Shown: positions 59,999 to 64,000 of the stretch, piece after piece | Position numbering within the stretch: position 1 is the stretch's first letter | Layout: the number at the start of each line of letters is the position of its first letter | Notes under the pieces: model-generated | Database searches by the model: none | What the model saw: only the letters and a program-made list of their open reading frames with translations | What the model was told of the DNA's origin: nothing | Translations under genes and position numbers: made by a program | Source of the DNA: Acidimicrobiaceae bacterium | GTDB lineage: Bacteria; Actinomycetota; Acidimicrobiia; Acidimicrobiales; RAAP-2 | Length of the DNA: 64,000 nucleotides | Direction of reading: 5' to 3' | Assembly: GCA_003155135.1 (NCBI GenBank) | Contig: PMFN01000031.1 | Span: 124,001 to 188,000 of the forward strand

Positions 59999-60022
59999 GG
60001 CGAACGCGATGTGGCGTTCGCC
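59999..60022 (-). promoter_or_regulatory. Attenuator stem between leader peptide and terminator (leuA)
   Basis: A perfect 9-bp stem GGCGAACGC / GCGTTCGCC with a 6-nt loop, starting 2 nt after the leader stop codon. Same layout as the leuB attenuator. Confidence 0.75.
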
Positions 60023-60023
60023 G

Positions 60024-60062
60024 TCAGGTAAGCAGCAGGTTCGAGGTCGGTACTGCATTCAT
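60024..60062 (-). CDS. Attenuator leader peptide MNAVPTSNLLLT
   Basis: A 12-codon ORF with three consecutive Leu codons (CTG CTG CTT) just before the stop, followed by a stem and a rho-independent terminator and then leuA. This is the classic layout of a leucine attenuator: a ribosome pausing for charged Leu-tRNA would change the RNA folding. The ATG has GGAG 5 nt upstream. Control of leuA is inferred from this structure and from known leu leaders. Confidence 0.88.
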   Translation of the reverse strand: MNAVPTSNLLLT

Positions 60063-60071
60063 GGTGACTCC

Positions 60072-60100
60072 ATGCTGCCAGGGGCCGATTGGCGCGTCAA
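60072..60100 (-). promoter_or_regulatory. Promoter of leuA leader (TTGACG-N17-CAGCAT)
   Basis: On the minus strand: TTGACG at 60100-60095, a 17-bp spacer, CAGCAT at 60077-60072, then 9 nt to the leader ATG. The -35 box is identical to that of the leuB leader. Confidence 0.55.
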
Positions 60101-60114
60101 GGGGGTGCCCCCGG

Positions 60115-60120
60115 TACCGT
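60115..60120 (+). promoter_or_regulatory. -10 box (TACCGT) for leaderless small membrane protein gene
   Basis: TACCGT ends 7 nt before GTG 60128; back to back with the leuA leader promoter. Confidence 0.45.
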
Positions 60121-60127
60121 GGGCGCC

Positions 60128-60319
60128 GTGCACCGCCGCCGTAACCTTCTCATCGGTCTGCTGCTCGCCCTCGTCGTGGCGGGCGGTATCGCCGCCATCG
60201 TCCAGAGCCTGCGGGCGACCACCGCGCCGAACGCGACGCCGGACGGCCCTCTGCCCATGTCCGGGAGCCTCGACACCTGGCCGAGCGTGCCGCGCGCGCC
60301 CGGCGCCGGCGCCGCCTGA
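60128..60319 (+). CDS. Small single-helix membrane protein
   Basis: A 63-residue protein with a basic start (HRRR), one transmembrane helix (NLLIGLLLALVVAGGIAAIV) and a Pro/Ala-rich outside tail. The leaderless promoter spacing and the gene's position in a divergent region argue for a real gene. Function unknown. Confidence 0.55.
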   Translation: MHRRRNLLIGLLLALVVAGGIAAIVQSLRATTAPNATPDGPLPMSGSLDTWPSVPRAPGAGAA

Positions 60320-60335
60320 GGCACGCCGGGGCACC

Positions 60336-61178
60336 TCAGCCGAGGAGGTCGTCCACCGCGGTCCAGCCGCCGGCCGTGGCCGAGCCGATCCGGTGGGTGG
60401 CGAGTGCCAAGGCGGCCTCGCAGCCGTCCTCGGGGACGCAGGCGATCGACGCAGCGGCGAGGAGCTCGAGATCGTTCTCCCCATCCCCGACGGCCAGCAC
60501 CGCCTCGGGGTCGAGGCCGTGGGCGGCGCAGTAGGCGAGCACGCCGGTCCACTTGCTCACGCCGAGGGGCCGGACCGAGAGGCTGTGGCCCCCGAACACG
60601 CCGTCGGGGGTGATCGACGCCTGGGCGAAGCCGCCCACCGCGTGGAGCACCGGGGCGAGCAGGGCCCGCTCGACCCCGCAGACCGAGAAGGTGAACACGG
60701 GCAGCGAGCGGGCGGCACCCACCAGCTCGCAGCACCGCGTCCGCTCGACGTTGAAGGCCATGTGCTCGGGATGCGTCGAGGGGTGCTCACCGAGGACGAA
60801 GTCCTGCGTCGGGTGATCGATGTTGAGGCACGGCTCGAGCCCGGCGTCGACGAAGGCGGCGAGAACCCGCTCTGCCGACCGTGCATCGAAGAGATGGCGG
60901 ACGAAGTCCGTCCCTGACAGGAAATCGCGCCCGAGGGAGCCGTCGAACAGCACGGCCGGCAGCAGGACCTCGTTGTCGGCCATGGCGGAAAAGGCGCTCG
61001 CCGGGCGCCGGGCGGTGGCCGCGAGCACGGGCACCCCCCTCGCCCTGACGCGCTCGATCGCAGCAGGGACCGAGGGGTGGATGCGGCCCGCAACGTCCCA
61101 CAGCGACCCGTCGAGGTCGGTGACCACCAGCCCGATGGGCGGCGCCCCTCCTGTGGCACCCCCGTCCCGCGGGTGCAC
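60336..61178 (-). CDS. HAD-superfamily phosphatase (Cof/SupH type)
   Basis: A 280-residue HAD hydrolase. Motif I is VTDLDGSLWD, motif II is in AATARRPA, and the Lys and motif IV are in VSKWTGVLAYC and AVGDGENDLELL; the C2B cap lies between about residues 85 and 210. Sugar-phosphate or similar substrate, not identifiable. GTG 61178 has GAGGGA upstream. It follows serA by 17 bp on the same strand; it could dephosphorylate a metabolite of that pathway, but it is not of the SerB type. Confidence 0.85.
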   Translation of the reverse strand: MHPRDGGATGGAPPIGLVVTDLDGSLWDVAGRIHPSVPAAIERVRARGVPVLAATARRPASAFSAMADNEVLLPAVLFDGSLGRDFLSGTDFVRHLFDARSAERVLAAFVDAGLEPCLNIDHPTQDFVLGEHPSTHPEHMAFNVERTRCCELVGAARSLPVFTFSVCGVERALLAPVLHAVGGFAQASITPDGVFGGHSLSVRPLGVSKWTGVLAYCAAHGLDPEAVLAVGDGENDLELLAAASIACVPEDGCEAALALATHRIGSATAGGWTAVDDLLG

Positions 61179-61195
61179 CGGTCCCTCGAGCCCGC

Positions 61196-62767
61196 TCAGA
61201 GCTCGATGCGGTGCAGGTCCAAGATGCCGTCGACCTGTCGAAGGTTGGTGAGCACCTGGTCGGGGGCGGCGGCGTCGGTGGTGATGACCATGAGGGCGGT
61301 GTCGCCCTCGCTGCTCGGCCCGACAGCCATCGATGAGATGGAGACGCCGGCGTCGCCGATGGCCGTGCCGACAGCGCCGATCATGCCGGGCCGGTCGTTG
61401 TTGCGCACCACCAGCATGTTGGGCGAGGGCGGCACTTCGACCAGGTGGTCGTCGACCATGACCACCCGGGGCTCGACCCGCACGCCGGTACCGGCCAAGG
61501 TGCCCGCGCACGAGTGGTCACTCGACCGCAGGGTGATGAGGTTCTTGTAGTCGTGACTCGTGGCCGTCGAGACCTCGCGGATCTCGAGTCCGCGCTCGGC
61601 GGCGACCTGCGGGGCGTTCACGTAGGAGACCGGGCCCTCGCTCGACTTGGCGAGCAGTCCCTTCAGGGCGGACAACGTAAGGATTCCGGTGCTGGCCGAC
61701 GCCAGCTCACCCTGGAACTCGATCTCGAGGCGGTCCGGCGCACCGTCGTGGAGCCCCGAGAAGAAGCGGCCCAGTTGCTCGGCGAGCCCCATGTACGGCC
61801 GCACCGTCTCGGACACGTCACTCGCCGCCACATTCACCGCGTAGGGGACGAAGTCCCCGGCGAGTGCGAGCAGCACCTGCTCGGCGATGGTCACCCCGGC
61901 CTTGTCCTGCGCCTCGGCGGTGGACGCGCCAAGGTGCGGGCTCACGACCACCGAGGAGAGCTCGAAGAGCGGCGACTCGGTGGTCGGCTCCTTCGTGAAG
62001 ACGTCGAGGCCTGCGCCTTGGACGATGCCGTCTCGGATGGCCTCGGCGAGAGCCTCCTCGTCGACGATGCCGCCGCGGCCGACGTTGATGATCCGAAGGC
62101 CGGGCTTCGCCTTGGCCAGGAGGTCACGCCCGAGCATGCCGATCGTCTCGGGGGTCTTGACCGCGTGAATGGTGACGAAGTCCGACTCGGCGATGAGCTC
62201 GTCGAGGCTGCGCAGCTCGACACCCATGGCTCGGGCGCGCTCGGGAGAGATGTACGGGTCGAAGGCGATGAGGGTCATGCCGAAGGCGAGGGCCCGCTGG
62301 GCGACGAGCGCGCCGATCCGGCCCAGGCCGATGATGCCGAGGGTCTTGCCGTGGAGCTCCACCCCCTCCCACTTCGAGCGCTCCCAGCGCCCGGCCACGA
62401 GGGCGGCGTGGGCCTGGGGGATGTTGCGAGCCTGCGCGAGCAGCAGCGCCATGGTCTGCTCGGCTGCAGAGAGGATGTTGGACTGCGGCGCGTTGACCAC
62501 CATCACGCCGCGCTCGGTGGCGGCGTCGACGTCGACGTTGTCGAGCCCGATGCCGGCCCGGCCCACCACGATGAGGTCGGTCGCCGCCTCGAGCACCTCG
62601 GCGGTGACCTGGGTGGCGGAGCGGATGATGAGGGCGGCGGCCCCGGGGATGGTGGCCACCAGCTCCTCGGGGCTGAGCCCCTCTTGGACGTCAACCTCGT
62701 GGCCGGCGGCGGCCAGCTCATCGAGGCCGCTCTGGGCGATCTTCTCGGTCACCAGTACTCGTGCCAC
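61196..62767 (-). CDS. serA: D-3-phosphoglycerate dehydrogenase
   Basis: First step of serine synthesis; 523 residues, the long actinobacterial form. The NAD-binding motif GLGRIGALVAQRA is near residue 146-158, catalytic Arg, Glu and His are in NVGRGGIVDEEAL, the region around residue 260, and SPHLGASTAEAQ. An intervening (ASB) domain spans about 320-450, and a C-terminal ACT domain (RPGMIGAVGTAIGDAGVSIS) binds serine for feedback inhibition. GTG 62767 has AAGGAG upstream. Confidence 0.95.
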   Translation of the reverse strand: MARVLVTEKIAQSGLDELAAAGHEVDVQEGLSPEELVATIPGAAALIIRSATQVTAEVLEAATDLIVVGRAGIGLDNVDVDAATERGVMVVNAPQSNILSAAEQTMALLLAQARNIPQAHAALVAGRWERSKWEGVELHGKTLGIIGLGRIGALVAQRALAFGMTLIAFDPYISPERARAMGVELRSLDELIAESDFVTIHAVKTPETIGMLGRDLLAKAKPGLRIINVGRGGIVDEEALAEAIRDGIVQGAGLDVFTKEPTTESPLFELSSVVVSPHLGASTAEAQDKAGVTIAEQVLLALAGDFVPYAVNVAASDVSETVRPYMGLAEQLGRFFSGLHDGAPDRLEIEFQGELASASTGILTLSALKGLLAKSSEGPVSYVNAPQVAAERGLEIREVSTATSHDYKNLITLRSSDHSCAGTLAGTGVRVEPRVVMVDDHLVEVPPSPNMLVVRNNDRPGMIGAVGTAIGDAGVSISSMAVGPSSEGDTALMVITTDAAAPDQVLTNLRQVDGILDLHRIEL

Positions 62768-62850
62768 TGCGGCTCCTTGCTCGTCGGATCGTTGAGACTG
62801 CTATGCGCACCTCGAGCGGGGTCCCCAAGGGGCCGCGGTGCGATGGTGGT

Positions 62851-64000
62851 TCAGGCGCCCTCGCCGAAGAGCGCGCCCAGGCGGGTCAGCCCCTCCTCGA
62901 GGTCGTCGTCACCGAGCGCGTAGGACATGCGGAAGTAGCCCGGCGCGCCGAACGCCTCGCCGGGCACGACAGCCACCTTCGCCTCTTCGATGCACAAGGT
63001 TGCGAGCTCGGCGCTCGTCGTCGGGCGATGGCCGCGGATGGTCCGGCCCAGCACGCCCTTCACCGACGGGAAGGCGTAGAAGGCGCCCTCCGGCTCGATG
63101 CACGTCACACCGTCGATCTCGTTCAGCAGCTTTACGATGGTGCGCCGTCGCCGGTCGAACGCCTCGCGCATGCGGGTCACCGCAGAGAGGTCGCCGGTCA
63201 GCGCGGCGATGGCCGCGCGCTGGGACACGTTGGCCACGTTGGAGGTCTCGTGGCTCTGGATGTTCGTGGCGGCCGCGATCATGTCGGTCGGCCCGAGCAG
63301 CCACCCGACCCGCCAACCGGTCATGGCGTACGTCTTGGCCACCCCGTTGGCGACGAGGCACCGGTCGGCGAGCTCGGGGACCACCACAGGCAGGGAGAAG
63401 TTCTCGGCGCCGCCGTAGACGAGATGCTCGTAGATCTCGTCGGTGAGCACCCACAGGCCGTGGCCGGCCGCCCAGTGACCGATGGCCTCGATCTCGTCGT
63501 GGCTGTACACCGCCCCGGTCGGGTTCGACGGCGACACGAACAGCAGCACCTTGGTGCGCTCGGTCCGCTTCGCCTCGAGGTCGGCCACGGTGGCCTTGAA
63601 GCCGGTCGACTCGTCGGTGTCGACGATGACCGGCACCCCGCCGGCCAGGGCGATCGCCTCGGGATACGTCGTCCAGTACGGGGCCGGGACGAGGACCTCG
63701 TCACCGGGGTCACACAACACGGCGAAGGCGTTGGCCACCGCCTGCTTGCCCCCGTTGGTCACGAGGACCTGGTTGGCCGTGACGCCGTAGCCGGTGTCGC
63801 GCTGGGTCTTGGCCACGATGGCCTCTCGCAGCTCGGGCAGGCCACCGGTCGGGCTGTAGCGGTGGTTCTTCGGCTCGAGGCAGGCCGCCGCCGCCGCCTC
63901 GCAGATCTCGGTGGGGGTCGGGAAGTCGGGTTCACCGGCACCGAAGCCGATCACCTGCTCGCCAGCCGCCTGGAGGGCCTTGGCCTTGGCGTCGACCGCC
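62851..64000 (-). CDS. Aspartate/aromatic-type aminotransferase, N-terminus beyond window
   Basis: 383 residues visible of a class I PLP aminotransferase (AspC/AAT subgroup I-beta). [45 protein letters not shown], the PLP Lys in [19 protein letters not shown] and the substrate Arg in FRMSYAL are all present. The reading frame is open to the window edge, so the start is missing. Aspartate:2-oxoglutarate specificity is the usual annotation for this subgroup. It lies 83 bp upstream of serA on the same strand. Confidence 0.92.
   Translation of the reverse strand, partial: AVDAKAKALQAAGEQVIGFGAGEPDFPTPTEICEAAAAACLEPKNHRYSPTGGLPELREAIVAKTQRDTGYGVTANQVLVTNGGKQAVANAFAVLCDPGDEVLVPAPYWTTYPEAIALAGGVPVIVDTDESTGFKATVADLEAKRTERTKVLLFVSPSNPTGAVYSHDEIEAIGHWAAGHGLWVLTDEIYEHLVYGGAENFSLPVVVPELADRCLVANGVAKTYAMTGWRVGWLLGPTDMIAAATNIQSHETSNVANVSQRAAIAALTGDLSAVTRMREAFDRRRRTIVKLLNEIDGVTCIEPEGAFYAFPSVKGVLGRTIRGHRPTTSAELATLCIEEAKVAVVPGEAFGAPGYFRMSYALGDDDLEEGLTRLGALFGEGA

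Overview
The window is one continuous stretch of high-GC (roughly 70 percent by eye) actinobacterial chromosome. It most resembles an uncultivated or little-studied member of the Acidimicrobiia. Supporting signs are an Actinobacteria-type SUF system (SufBCD, SufS, SufU), a KstR-like operator motif, an ethylmalonyl-CoA pathway module, many GTG starts, ATGA/GTGA gene overlaps and many apparently leaderless starts. There are no transposases, phage genes, CRISPR arrays, rRNAs or tRNAs that I can see. About 70 protein genes fill almost all of the sequence. The only long stretches without an intact gene are 36937-37373 (a decayed gene remnant) and 49200-49557 (a regulatory leader region).

Layout. 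0-7.5 kb: SDR dehydrogenase (cut by the window edge), RNase HI, an Rrf2 regulator, an HhH-GPD protein, thiE, a hydrolase-like protein, an acyl-CoA dehydrogenase, a metallo-hydrolase and a glycogen-debranching-type enzyme. 7.6-20 kb: the SUF iron-sulfur assembly genes, split into three blocks (sufC1-sufS-sufU forward; sufD-Rieske-sufC2 reverse; sufB plus a Cys-rich small protein reverse) with unrelated genes between them, including a dienoyl-CoA isomerase-like crotonase and a PPK2 kinase. 20-34 kb: S9 peptidase, a RodZ-C-terminal-like membrane protein, hydrolases, a MutY-like glycosylase, the ethylmalonyl-CoA set (mesaconyl-CoA hydratase-like MaoC, methylsuccinyl-CoA dehydrogenase, malyl-CoA lyase family), a dienelactone hydrolase, a NlpC/P60 cell-wall hydrolase and lgt. 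34.5-45.5 kb: acyl-CoA synthetase, ABC exporter pair, CNB-domain protein and a thiolase / enoyl-CoA hydratase / thioesterase operon. The synthetase and the thiolase each carry a KstR-like inverted repeat. Glutaminase closes this region. 45.6-52 kb: branched-chain amino-acid block, leuB-ilvE-cimA in reverse and greA-leuC-leuD forward. 52-58 kb: adenine deaminase, small hypotheticals and an ArsR-SRPBCC-DUF operon. 58-64 kb: leuA, a HAD phosphatase, serA and an aspartate-family aminotransferase (cut by the window edge).

How it fits together. The most coherent regulatory story is in branched-chain amino-acid synthesis. The leuB-ilvE-cimA operon is preceded by a 12-codon leader peptide with consecutive Val-Val-Ile-Ile codons and a rho-independent terminator. 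leuA is preceded by a separate 12-codon leader with three consecutive Leu codons and its own terminator. This matches the biochemistry: CimA, LeuCD and LeuB can make isoleucine precursors from pyruvate, while LeuA commits carbon to leucine. A second theme is translation initiation. Seventeen starts, four of them short upstream ORFs, sit 6-8 nt after a TANNNT box, the signature of leaderless mRNAs. Three of those short ORFs end by overlapping the start codon of the next gene (sufU, a methyltransferase, greA).

All functional names come from reading conserved motifs and family resemblance. No database search was possible.
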